Shown here: positions 11,567 to 24,000 of the stretch, piece by piece
Layout of the letters: each line of letters starts with the position of its first letter
How positions within the stretch are numbered: position 1 is the stretch's first letter
NCBI GenBank assembly: GCA_900660155.1
Contig: CABFPE010000122.1
Coordinates: forward strand, 1,004,916 to 1,068,915
From: Hofstenia miamia
Taxonomy: Eukaryota > Xenacoelomorpha > Acoela > Hofsteniidae
DNA length: 64,000 nucleotides
Reading direction: 5' to 3'
The notes under the pieces: model-generated
What the model was told of the DNA's origin: nothing
Seen by the model: the letters and a program-made list of their open reading frames with translations, nothing else
The model's database searches: none
Program-made: the position numbers and the translations under genes

Positions 11567-13015
11567 ATAGTTATCTGGTGGTTTTGTAATGCATTTAGTT
11601 TTTAGTTCAATACTGGTTGTTATTAATAAAAAAATTATTTTACTATTTGAAATTCTTCATATTCCTCAGTATTTTTAACTTATCGATTTATATGTAGCGT
11701 ACATTGAGTTTCTCCCTCAACCCTATATTTTCGTTAAGCAGATAGTGGTTAGTGACAGATGACTCTCTATGAATAATTGATGTAATGACTTCTTGATCGA
11801 AATATTTATTATAATGATTAATAATTGAGAAGGATTTACGAAACTTCCTCACTGCTTTAACATTTACAATCCAAGCTTTAAATTATTAAGTTTAATGTGA
11901 CCGGATGTTTAATGATCATTTTATTTACTATGGGCGAGCATTTCAAGCCATTTTTCCAAACCTTTCTTTACTGTTATCGATTGACGAAGTCTATTTTTTA
12001 TGCATTGATAAGTTTTTGAGGTTTTCACTTTTCATGTATGAATAATACTATGTATATTTAATATGTTTAATTTATTTTAACGACTTCATTAACCTAAAAA
12101 TAGTCTGGCGTCCTTTTAAGAGGACAAACCGTTTTTTCACATTTTCAAAGAATATTCTCCAAAGCATTTTGTGAAATTTGGAAATCGTGAGCCATTGGCA
12201 ATGGACATATCTATTGTTGCTCGAAAATGTCTCTTGTTGAAGTACTGAAAAGTTTAACTAGCTTTTCTTAAAAATTCTGAATTTTTAAAAAAAATATAAT
12301 TTTTCAAACCCATGAAAGCAACAACGAACTTTAAGTGTTACTTTCATGTGCATAGATCTCCCAAACATATTGAGTCGTGCCGAACGCAAGGTCAGAATCA
12401 CGCAACTAGTCGGGGATTAATAGTGAAAATAAATGAGGAGACTGGCTCCTCTTTATCACATGGTGCATTCAGATTTTGGATGTTTATTAGTTTTTGAATG
12501 GAAGCATTTAAAATATTTTTCAAGAACCATAAAAAATCTTTAAGTAATCCGTGGCTTCATTAAAATTTTACCATAACATGAAAATTCAGTAGCACTATTT
12601 ACATTTTCGCATTACTTCTATTTTTTTTAAAAATGATGGATAAAATGTTTCGAAAATTCCACTTGTTAGATCTTAAATGTGAAATTCAACATAGTAATGG
12701 TTTGTAATTGTTAGGCAATTTAAAATAGAGATTCTCTGAAATTGCAGCGTATTTTGTAAATAACTTTTTCTAAGTTTTTTAGTAGCAGGTCAGATTAGGT
12801 TAAATATTCAAAATGGGTAGTCTTTACCAGAGCAAATCCATTTCAAATTCAGTCAAGAAATCTTATAATGGCTCCCTTGTGTGAGGTTGCGCAGCATTCA
12901 TCTGCTTTAGAATGCATGAGAGGTCATAATTTTATCACAAAAAGATAATCTCAGGTCCTCTTTGATGAGATCCACTACAATATTAATACTAGACTCAATT
13001 CTAATGCTTCTAGAA
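11567..13015. other. non-coding DNA right of the piggyBac element
   Basis: AT-rich sequence. Short open frames here show no recognisable motif and no splice-bounded coding signal. Nothing further is seen. Confidence 0.5.
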
Positions 13016-13330
13016 CTCCCTAATCTGACTGCATTGTAGGGTTCTGTTCCCATGAAATTTACTGGTCGCAGTCCCATCGGATTAGGACCTTGAGCCAAGA
13101 AACTCAATAGGTCTAGGACCAAAAATAAAGGATCTGCTATCACAAATTTTAGAATATTAGGCATTAATTCCTAACTTTAGTCAAATAGACGTTAGGCTGT
13201 GGGATCAATTGGACTATGGGATCAGAAATTTTCATGGGATTGTGATGGGACGCGAGTACGCCCGAATCCAATAGAACTCAATGGAACTGGGACCAATAAA
13301 ATACTAGTTCCACAGACCCCTACTGCATTT
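13016..13330 (-). repeat. dispersed repeat, copy 1 (inverted)
   Basis: Read on the minus strand, this region aligns with 23470-23770 on the plus strand. Both contain, in order, a TCTG(T/C)(G)GG start, a CAG(T/C)(T/C)CCAT(T) segment, CTATTGGAT or CCATTGGAT, GTCCCATCACAAT, ATTTCTG, and a CATAG(G)TCCA segment. The two are clearly related but diverged. No protein-coding content or terminal repeat was found, so its class is unknown. Confidence 0.6.
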
Positions 13331-14030
13331 CCCAAGGTGTAGTGTGAATTAATGAAAGTGTAAGCCATCTATAAATGGGCTTCGATTAGGACAATCATCA
13401 GTTAAGTCCTTTTCCACTTCAGCTATTGACTTTTCAAGTTCAAATCACAAAATCCATTGACTTTTCAATGAGCAAAATTTTCGAATCGCATTCTTCAAAT
13501 ATTTAGAGCTTTTGCATTGGAAATATCATTTTGCAATATTTAAGGGAAGTCAATTCAAATGTTTTTACTCGTAATGATGATACTGGAATACAAGTTGAGA
13601 TTGGCATTTTTTCGGTTTGGGTCTTTATTACTTAGGAAATAGTGACAACACAAATTTAATGGTAGGACATACCCTACTCCCTGAGATGGAATGAACACAG
13701 ATTTAAAATATGCCCTCTGCTTCAAATCTGTCTCTTAATTTCTTTATAGGATGTTATTACATTCCTATATGTTTATCGTGGTATATATTTTCTACTTTTT
13801 TTCTCTTTACCTATCGGTTAGATCGTTTAAATACCAAAGTTATTAATTGATGTCCACTCGGAAGTCACCGCGGGGAATTAATTGAAAGGTGTGCTTATTT
13901 GAGAAGTGTTTATCAAATTTGTTCCTTTCTAAGACGTCTGGATTGACTTGTTACCTTCGCCATTTACCAATTCGGAGCACAATTCAAAAATAATTATGTT
14001 AATTTAACTCAATTAGTCCATCTCTAATTG
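13331..14030. other. non-coding DNA with a GC-richer patch
   Basis: Mostly featureless. Around 13850-13980 the base composition becomes more balanced and includes a TGTTTAT forkhead-type core and an AGGTGTG T-box half site. These are short motifs with weak evidential value. Confidence 0.35.
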
Positions 14031-14032
14031 TG

Positions 14033-14180
14033 CGTTGGCCCGGGGTGGTAAGGCACCCTATTCGCTCTCTAGTCGGCTGAGTGATGCCCTCAGGCTCGTG
14101 TCCAATGAGCATACATGTTGACATCTCACGTGCATTTCTTCCATTTTGGTTGGTCTTGGCTCAGTGTGGTATAACAGTAA
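14033..14180 (+). mobile_element. tRNA-like SINE fragment
   Basis: GTTGGCCCGGGGTGGTAAGG starting at 14034 resembles a polymerase III A box. GGCTCGTGTCC at 14093-14103 resembles the B box (GGTTCGANNCC), about 50 bases further on, the spacing found in tRNA-derived SINEs. The segment is sharply GC-richer than its flanks. It does not fold as a functional tRNA by inspection, and no second copy was seen in this window. Confidence 0.5.
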
Positions 14181-17100
14181 ATTAGGCGGCCATTATATCT
14201 GTAAAATTCCCTCTGGTTGCATGTCTTAATAAGTCAAAAGAAAACAGTTCCTTAATTGATTGACGTAGGAATTCTCCTTATTTGAAATGTAACTTACGTC
14301 AATCATTCCTCAAAAAACTTTATAAATATGTACATTGTACAGTTTATCTTCAACTGTTTTTATTCTTAACGCATAATATTTAAACATCTTCTTTTACATT
14401 TTAGTGACATGTTTGTTTCGACCATTTTTCCTAGCATTTATTGCTTTTTCATTCTTATTTTCCCAAATTTCATTTTTTTAATTTCACAATTGAAAACTAT
14501 AATCATTGTTGTAGACCATTTTCATGTTTTGTTAAAACAGGAAACAATAACAAACGCATTGCTGATTAATTAATTTTCTTATACATAATGCATTTATTTT
14601 GTATTTCCTAACATAAAATATAAATGATGAGTTTGGATAACTTACTTCATTCGTTTATAAGACCTAAGTTTTACATTACAAATAATTTTTCTTCTTATTC
14701 TGAATGAATTTTGTTACAATTTAGTCCTTTGTTAAATGATATATAGCTTTAACAGAAGAGCAATTAGTCGGATACTTTTCTCATTCGTCCATTTTAAATT
14801 TTATGCGATCTAATTCGCTTAGATTTTCAAAAAACTATTGTTATACAACTATTTTATCATTTTAGATCGCGTTATATCCACTATTGACTCCAAGCGAAGT
14901 TGGCAGTTTAGAAAAACGATTTAAACAATTTTTTAGTTGTATTCAGCTCTTTCTCAGTTGCTATTATTTGGGACCATTTTTTAAATAGTAGTGGGTAAAC
15001 TAATTTCTTCTGCTATAATATTTAATGTGATATCACTGTTTGAATTATTTTCAAAAGTATTGTAAAACAATCTCTAAGATATTGTTTAAGCAGGGTCTAA
15101 ATTTACCTAAGCTTTACATATGTCAACACTTTCAAGGACGTATTCAAGTATGGAAATGAATTTTTTCTAAATTCCTACTAAAAAATTTTAGTGACATCTG
15201 GTTTATTTATAAAGAAAATTTGTTGAATTTTGTTTAGGTGTACATTTAGTGGGTGAATTTTTCAATTTTTATCAAAAGAGTTTTTTCAATGCATTTCAAA
15301 TATTTTAGACGGTCATGAGAGTTTCACCCTGAAATTTCAAGTAAGCGGTCCATAAAATCTTCTAATGAAGCATTTATAGGAATTCAAACTCATTTCCATT
15401 TGCTATATAATTTAAGGCCGGCTATAGAAAAGCCTGTCTCACCAGAAAATTTGAAAGTGCCCCTTTTTTAAAAACCTAAAACCATGCCTGGTTTTGTAAT
15501 ATGCTGATCATGCTATTGATGGGTGGCAAAGTAGACCTAGAAACCGAGTTGTATTTTTATTGACATTTTATATTAAAAAGCCGTTATTTCCCTAATTGCA
15601 ATTTTTTACCCAAAAATATTTGTGAAAAATATATATTTAACGTGTTTTTGATAAACTTTTGTGATATTTGTTCTTGAGTTTAATTACCCCTCGTGATATC
15701 AGTGAAGAGTCGTTAGCATACAATTAACAATAATGGAGTATAATGATTGTGGCAGAAACTGCATTCTTTTATTCTATCGCTTTCCAATTTCCACTCACTG
15801 CCTCCCCATCTAAGTGCACCTAACTAAATTGCATTAAGCTGTTTTGGGACCCTCTAATTTCATTCCATTTATTATTAAATTGTAGCCCATTCTTTTATCA
15901 CTTATTCAATTATATGTTTAAGAGGAATCTTCGTGTTTTGACGCCTCATTCTTTTGTTTGTACATATTTACGCATTTCGCTATGAGTGGTTTTTGTCATA
16001 TTTCATTTTATCAAATTTAGCTCCCATTCTTAAATCGACGCTTTGCCCATGGTATCAGAAATCTATTTAAATGCTAACGTCATTTAAATACATTTAAAAA
16101 CCTATTTTACCATAAATCTATTTTATCTGTAGATATAATAAAAATATTTAAATTTTTCCTTTCTGGTTGCTATAAAATTACGTTTGATGCAGATATTTTA
16201 CGCCTTGTTCATATTTTTTGTTGATATTTTTTTTCGTTTGAAAATTCAACTGATATTAATTTTTTGAAAAAAATTATATGGACTTTTTTCATGATAATTT
16301 AGATATATGGCATTCAGTGGATTGCTAAATCATGTATATATGCTACTGTAAGATTGTGAAATTTGGAATTTAAGAAAATCCCTAAAATTCAGTGAATTTA
16401 TGAAATTGGTATTTCACTTACCTAGTTTCATAAAAACATTAAAATACCTAGATACTTCATGTATTTATAGCAAAAATACTAAAACTAAGTAACCCCAACC
16501 CTAATTCTTCAAACTTAGTTGTTTTATGAAGTTTTTATGTGAAACCATTTAATTTTAAAGATGTCATGCAATCGGCTAATATCCCTCTTGACTAAGTTCT
16601 TCAGTTAATTTATCGTCAAAATTAATGTTGCAAAAAGGCTTAATTTATGTTCATTCAACTCTTGCCACAGTAAGCAAATTTATTAACAGTGTATATGGTT
16701 CATAATTTGTAATTGCGAATGTAGTTACTAAAAAATATTGACATTTATGATAAAAAATACTAAAATTTCAAAAATCATTATATTTAAATAATCACTATAA
16801 TGTACAGGCCTTATCCAAATAGGATTAATTTTAGTGACCCTTTCGGCTGCTGGGTTTGTATCTAATTAAGCATATGTATAATACAAGTTTATTTTAAAAA
16901 TATGCAAGAAGATATGCAATAGGTTATATATCTAGCAAAGTGAAATTGGTTTAATACCTATATCTAGATTTACATGCATTCACAACAAATTTGTTAATTC
17001 AACAGTGTTTTAATTTTTTGCAATTTTTTAGATGGGTTTTTTTCAAATTCGTAGAGTTTTATGGTAACTTTGAAAAAGATTTTTTGAGATTCGGCCATTC

Positions 17101-18379
17101 GTACTTCCATAACCGATTTTCTACTGTAAAAGTAGCAATACTTGCTCTTGGTTTACTTCAATGAAGCGATAAATTATTGTTGATGAGTGTATCATAATTC
17201 AATGTTTTCTTTTATATCTTTTTCAACAATCTTTTAGTACCTTGAAATGGTTAAAAAAATACTTTTCGCAAACCCTGTAATTGCATGAGTTTAAATTTAT
17301 TAACTACATATCTTTTCAAACTGCATGCTGCCTTTACAGTACTGACTCAAATATTTCTGCTGTGATTAAATGTATAGTAGACGTTCTTGTTTTTATAAAC
17401 CCACATTTATATACCAAAATATTTTTCCGAAATAAAAATTGAAAATTTAATTTGACCTTGAGAATAGATTCCTTAAACCGAATCAAATAAAGTTTTTTGG
17501 AAATTTAAGACTTTTATATATATTTTGGTTTGAATAATTTTAAATTTTCATTTTTATCTATTTGAAAATGGGTAGTACTTTGATTTAGGAGTTTTGAAAT
17601 ATAATTTTCACAATGTCTATCTATACATATATTTACAATAATTATTATTTTGGAAAAAAAGAGTAATAAATTTTTAAAAATTCTAAACATAATACATTAT
17701 TAATCGAAGATAAAATATATTTCTTGAAATAAAACTTTTCTGTTTGATTATTTTGCTTTTTGCAAAATTCAATTTCCTTTGTAATAATTCTAATTAATAT
17801 TTTTCGTTCAAAAAATTAACATATATTGCAATATATTAAACAAGAATCCCGGTTTTCTATAATTTATCTAATCATTAACAAGGGTGACACGGGTATTGAT
17901 TAGGTGAGCAATTTCGATAAAATTAAAATAAAATTTTGCATGCGGATTAGATGCGGTACACATAATGCTAGTGGGTTGAGGTGGTGATGACAATTGACAC
18001 CCATATCATTAACATTGAAAAGAAATTAGCATCGAATATGATAAATGCTATAGTGTTTAGTTGAAAAAATAATTTTCTTTAAATATTACTGTTTATTTAT
18101 TTTTAAAATGTATTTCTCTTGCTATATTTTAAGTGATTACTAGTAGTGTAAATTTGAAGATGGTTGCCTTTTAAATGTTCTAAGTCGAATGCCAAATAAG
18201 TGAGGGAGCAGTGTATAGCTGCGTTCAAAGACTTGTGTGTTTTTAACTTTCTTTATATGAAAAGGCCATTATTATTCGGGGAATCGTCGGCCTTTCAAGA
18301 AGCTATTTATTAATTGATATTTGGTAAAGTGCTTTATATTTTTACTACATAATGACTTGTAAAAATCCCTTTAAGCTTT
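14181..18379. other. long non-coding stretch
   Basis: More than 4 kb of AT-rich DNA without supported exons, RNA genes or transposons. Missing 5' exons of the CEP162-like gene could lie here, but no splice-bounded open segment with matching phase could be defended. A patch at 17880-18010 is less AT-rich and includes a GGATTA Otx-type core at 17944. Confidence 0.45.
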
Positions 18380-18660
18380 TTGATAGTTGAAGTCAAACTA
18401 CCGCCACTTGCCTTTCAAATCATTTACCCGCCCGACTAAATATTGGCGTCGAAACTGCTGCGGGTGTTTGTTTCGATCGATCCACTCTGTAAACACCTGT
18501 CTTGCGTGTTTGCACATCTGCGGCGCAAAACATTTCCACTGTGGGCTTCCAGATAACATCTTGATTGGTATGCTAAGACAGGACTCTGTTATCACATATA
18601 CTGCTATAGGCACTGCTTTGTCTTCCAACCACTCGTGCTTAAACACGCTTGATTGCCTTT
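18380..18660. promoter_or_regulatory. GC-rich island, candidate cis-regulatory module
   Basis: About 280 bases of clearly more balanced composition, open in a plus and a minus frame, in otherwise very AT-rich DNA. It contains forkhead-type cores at 18464-18473 (GTGTTTGTTT), 18488-18495 (TGTAAACA), 18507-18513 (TGTTTGC) and 18639-18645 (TTAAACA). A CACCTG E-box overlaps the second site, and there are GATA-type TTATCA/ATAAC sequences near 18555 and 18590. Neither translated frame shows a known domain, so regulatory DNA is preferred over an exon. A decayed repeat is the main alternative. Confidence 0.35.
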
Positions 18661-20892
18661 AGACAATTTTGTTGTCGTTGTTAATTTATTGATTACTAAT
18701 TATCTATGCAAAATATTGACGTATTTTCTGAAAGATGACTCCAACTGTTAATAAGGTGTCGTATAATCGATATATTACCTTTGTCACCAGTTTATCAATA
18801 AATTTATTATAAAAGTTTACCAATAAAAGTGAAGCATTTACATTCATTAAAACAAAGTTTTATCCACTTAAACGAGTCAATAGAACTCTTTGCTAGACTT
18901 CTTGTCTTTTACTTCTCATCGATGGCGAGGCAGCTTCAATATTTATTTATTTCCAATTTCACAATGCCTTCCTACTCCAACGATACTCATTAATTTTTTT
19001 CCTCTCAAATTATTAATATCCTTACCTTAAGTCACAAACGACCTCCAACCAATTTCCCACCCAAACCCCACCACTTTCTAATTTACGTATGCAGCACACT
19101 TACATGTACAAATATTTATCCCATACATTCCTAATAACCTTTTAGATATCACTTCCCCACTCCTAGATTTTAGCTTTATCATTACCACTTTAACCATATT
19201 TTAGTCCAACCATCTAGAATTACAATAAGTAGGATATCTATTTTATATATTAATAGAAAATTATACTCCAAAAGGATGTAAAAATAGAATCCAAAAATTT
19301 AGAACGAAATGTTTATTTGCCAATCACATTGAATTTGCTAAAGTCTCTGTTTTAAAGTTTTAAACTTTATAATGTAATATAATAATGTTAGTAATATAGA
19401 AGTAGATGTCAATAATTAAGAGGATGCGATATCCGATTGATATCTCTTTGAAGCAAATGCTTTATGTACAATTATATTGCATGTTGTATGTGCATGTTAA
19501 GTTAATTTATAGATTATTTTAGAATATTATTCATTTATGCAATAATCTGATATAAATTATTTTCTAATTTTATTATTTTCAACACGAATTTTCATACAAT
19601 TGTAAATTTAGCCATGTTTTAACCTAGCAAATTTGTTCACAGCCAACTGTAATGTTTAAACACCTTTTCAAGCTTTCTCTTTAAATTGGATATTAGTTTT
19701 ACATTTATTAACTTATGCTTATCCAAAAATCCCTTCCATTTGGTTAAAGTCATTGCAATATTTTTAAGTATCTGTACATTATTGAAAATTATTGTTCCAC
19801 TATCTTAATATTTTTTCAAACTTTAAATTTACATATTATTTAAGAGCCACACTAGCTTCTGGTTAATGACCTGTTTAATTACAAAAGTTTTGCTAGATTA
19901 AAGTTATTTGAAGTTTGAATGTAGTTTTTTTGAAAATAAAAAATATTTACCCTTTATGAGGTTTAATTCATTTTCATGTATAACCAATTGCCAAAATACT
20001 TACGAAAGCGTTATTTAAAATATTTCCAATACTTCTTTGCTAAAATATGAGAGTTCTACTTTTCACTAAAAATCCTCTAAAGGGCATTCCTAAAGTGAAT
20101 GAACTGAGTCGAATTAGTTGTAATGTTGTGTACCGTTATAATTCAAGTTTTATGACTTGAGTTTATCTACATAACAATGGGTGTGATTTTCAGCAGTAAA
20201 ATATATATTTTTGGTTTAAGCTTAGTGAAATGTTCATTATATATATAGCTGTGATATGTAGCTAGGATTTAAGCTAAAGTCTTTACAGATATCTTAGTAA
20301 ATTTAGGTTTTATGACTGTCATTCATATTTAATTACCTTGGCGTAGCACTGCTTTTGAAAACAAGTTCGGTAACCTGAAAAATATTAGGTCTGAAAATAT
20401 TTTTATTTTAGGTCTAATAACATCTTTAATTGACAATGTGGGGATGATGTGAGCACTGTATATGTCTTTTTATTAAGGAATATGAATCAAAAACTAAGAC
20501 CTTTAAAACTCATTAATTGTTTGCCATGTACGTAATTAATTTTCTTAATAAATATTCATGTAATTTGAGTTAGTATGATTCTTGCGGTAAGCATTTAGGA
20601 GGATTGGATTGAATTTAAAAAAAGATATTTTGTTCACTAGGACTTACAGATATTATAAAATAAATAAATTTCAAGAATGATAATAATTGAAATAGAGTAA
20701 ATAATGAAAAAGTTACGGAAAATAATTTCTTAAAGTGGTAAAATTGAGACCAATCTTTTATTTGAAAAATTAAGGGTCTGCCCCCAATTCTTACCTGCTG
20801 ATTTATGCATATTTGCGTATATACACCTGTTAAAATAATTATTTTTAAGTTTTTTAAAAACAACTTCAAAATTGTGTTAAGTAATATTTTAG
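18661..20892. other. AT-rich DNA, probably CEP162-like intron
   Basis: No exon could be recognised. The first supported exon of the plus-strand coiled-coil gene begins at 20893 in the middle of a codon, so this stretch is probably intronic. Confidence 0.5.
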
Positions 20893-21048
20893 AGTGTGAA
20901 ATAAAGCGGAGGCAAACTCCTGGGAAAATTGAATATTTGGAAAAGAAATTACGTACAGTACAGCAGGATTTAGATGCAAACATGCAGTTAATTGGTCAAT
21001 ACCGCCTTAAAATCAAAGAGATGTCACGAGTGCCCCTCCATTTACAAG
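20893..21048 (+). CDS. CEP162: CEP162-like exon A
   Basis: The acceptor TAATATTTTAG ends at 20892. The exon opens with two bases of a split codon, then CEIKRRQTPGKIEYLEKKLR and QYRLKIKEM. The donor is CAAG|GTATTC. It ends one base into a codon, which fits exon B exactly. Confidence 0.8.
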
Positions 21049-24000
21049 GTATTCATTCAACGCTTGAAGTCAGTAGAGATAGAGACATTCATTTAAAGCT
21101 GAATCACAGATTGCATATGCCTAGAATTCATATTCGATGATGAAATCATTTCGTTAAATAATTTCGTTTCTAATTTAATTGTATCATTTAATTGCAAAAA
21201 TTGCACAGAAAATCTTTTGAATTTTTCTGAAAATTCACCTTCTGGTTTGTTTTGATTCTTTTATAAGACTGAATCGGTAAACAATGTAAGCGGTTTAGTT
21301 TTATTAATGGATTTATTCAACGCTTGCAGTCAGTAGAGACATTCATTTAAAGCTGAATCACAGATTGCATATGCCTAGAATTCATATTCGATGATGAAAT
21401 CATTTCGTTAAATAATTTCGTTTCTAATTTAATTGTACATTTAATTGCAAAAATTGCACAGAAAATCTTTTGAATTTTTCTGAAAATTCACCTTCTGGTT
21501 TGTTTTGATTCTTTTATAAGACACAATCGGTAAACTTAATGTAAGTGGTTTAGTTTTATTAAGGGATTTATTTAATCTAATAAAGGGCAGTTAACAAATG
21601 TTCAGAGGTTTTTTTACAATTTGCCCACATTGTGATATCATTTTTAAATGTAAGGGTGAAAATTAGTGAATAGTTTAAGCAAATTGAAGCATGTGGATAA
21701 ATTTTATTGTTTTACTACACAATTTCAGTTTGTATAAATTAGAATATAATTGCTATTGGGCGTTGTATGGCGTGGGTTGAGTTGGCAATTTGTACCCATA
21801 TATATGATTGGTTGAATTTGGAAATATATTTTGTGCAAGTTTCGGCTTTAGGTTTTTTTGTTTTTCTAGCGCTGTTTTCATTTATTTCGTTTCAAAATAT
21901 AGGGTGACTCAAAAAAAATGTCCGTTTGGTAGGCAAAAATGATTCAAAAATCAAATAATAATGAAACATTATATTTCCTATAGGTATCACAACAAATTAC
22001 ATAACATAATCACCATTAGCGTTAATTACAGATGTACAATGATCCATTAAGTCATGCATCTCTTTCACCAGTTTTTCTTGAGTTAAAGTGACAATGAAGT
22101 CTTTCAGGAAATCACGAATATCATCCACTGAATCAAAGTCGTGTTTTAATCGACTGCTTTCCATATTCCGAAAGATATATCTGTCTGCTAAATTCAGATC
22201 TGGGGAGTAGGCCGGTTGTTTTANATAGATAATCCCCTATGTCATATGAAAAAATCTCATTTTTCCTTACCAAACGGACATTTTTTTTGAGTCACCCTAT
22301 ACTTGAAGTGAGAGATTCTCCGTATTTTTGCACTTATAATTTAGTTTGGCACCCCTTTCATTAAACAATCTTTTGACAATACTATATAATAAAACCACAT
22401 ACCCTTCTTAATTCATTTAACTAGAATTTCTATGAAACTGAATCATGCATGAAACAATATCAAGATAACATTTTATTATTAAATAAATGTTGCAGTAGCG
22501 TAAATATCGAAATTTGTTAGAATTTACAAACATGATTAAAAAATCTGTAATTTTTGTGTAATTAATAGGGCAGCACTGGTAAGATTGAAGTTTTGTTTAA
22601 TATAGTTTCTATAATGTGTAAACTTAAAGTCTTCATGTAAATTTTAATTATTAGCACCACCTCCCGTAGCCAATGCCCAGTTGAAACCGATTGAGAATGA
22701 ATCTTCCAACAAAGAATATTCACCTTCTTCTTTCACTGGCCGACACATCACCGAAGTCATTCTTGAGAACACGAAACTTAAGCAAGAGGTATTTTTGTGT
22801 GTCCTATTTTTAATCTCAAAATCCTTAGATTTATGCAGTACATTTAGATTTCCAAAGTGGTAATGCTAATATTTTAGTCTACACTGGTAATCCCATTAAA
22901 AACCTCGCTGAAGTTTAATTAGTATTTCACCTATATGAAATTTCTTAAAAAAGTAGCTATACAAAAACATGTTTGATAACCTTTTGCAAATAATGCAAAC
23001 CATAAGAAATCAAAAAATATTTTTATAAATAAGTAGTGATAATAACAGTTCCCTCTCAGAATTTCCTACATTATTGCATGAAATCAATTGCATGGAAAAT
23101 TATTGTAGAAGTTATAGTAATTTGGCAGACGCTTTCTATTTATTATTTTATAATCAATTAGAACTGTTTTTATTCTATGAAGCAAATGGAAGTAACTATC
23201 TTTAAATTTGAATTTGCACTCAATGTTGCAATTTTAATAACTTAGACAACGCTGGTAATTTACCATTTGTTCCCAGATTTTTTGCCCGCCCTAATTGAAT
23301 GCAGAATCGTTTTTTCTTCAAAATTCTTAAAAAGCTCTTACATAATATGCCTCAGGTTTTCGCAAGCTTGCATGTGAAAGTGCAATTATTTTCCATTCCA
23401 TTTCTACAACTATTTTTAAAACATTTCAATATTTTTCCATTAATTTCCAAATCTTTCCAAAACACTTAGAGGTAATGGTTTGGGTTCTGCGGGCCAGATT
23501 TTTACTTGTTTCAGCCCCATTTAGTCCCATTGGATATGGTCCCATCACAATTCTATCAATATTTCTGCTTTATAGTTCCATAGGTCCACGGCATAACCTC
23601 TATCAAAATTTTAGAAAATTATTTGCAACATTCTGAAATCCATTGTTAAAATTCTTCATTTTATCCCAGTCCTCTGGAATATCTAGCCGCAGCACATGGT
23701 ACTAATCCCATTAAATCCAATGGAACTGAGTGGTCACTCACAATTCTTTTAGGGGTTTGTCACTTTGACTATAGTTTAAACAGAAAATGCAATTCAGACG
23801 CGTTTGCTTGAAACTGCTAAGGTACGCATAATACAATTTTGGTAGGCTTTTAATCCTGGTCTTATCCAAGCTATTTAAATTTAATATTTAGTAATTATTT
23901 CAGTTAATTTCAGTTAAAGTCTTGTTTAAAATCGAATTAGAATTCAATAATTTGTAGTCAGAAATGCATGGCGATAATATTTGGAAAAATTCATGGTGCA

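Noticed and set aside
20615-21140. Long open frame upstream of and through exon A, suggesting a longer first exon
   Set aside because: The sequence before 20893 is hydrophobic AT-rich text ending in a good acceptor, and the split-codon phase requires an upstream exon.
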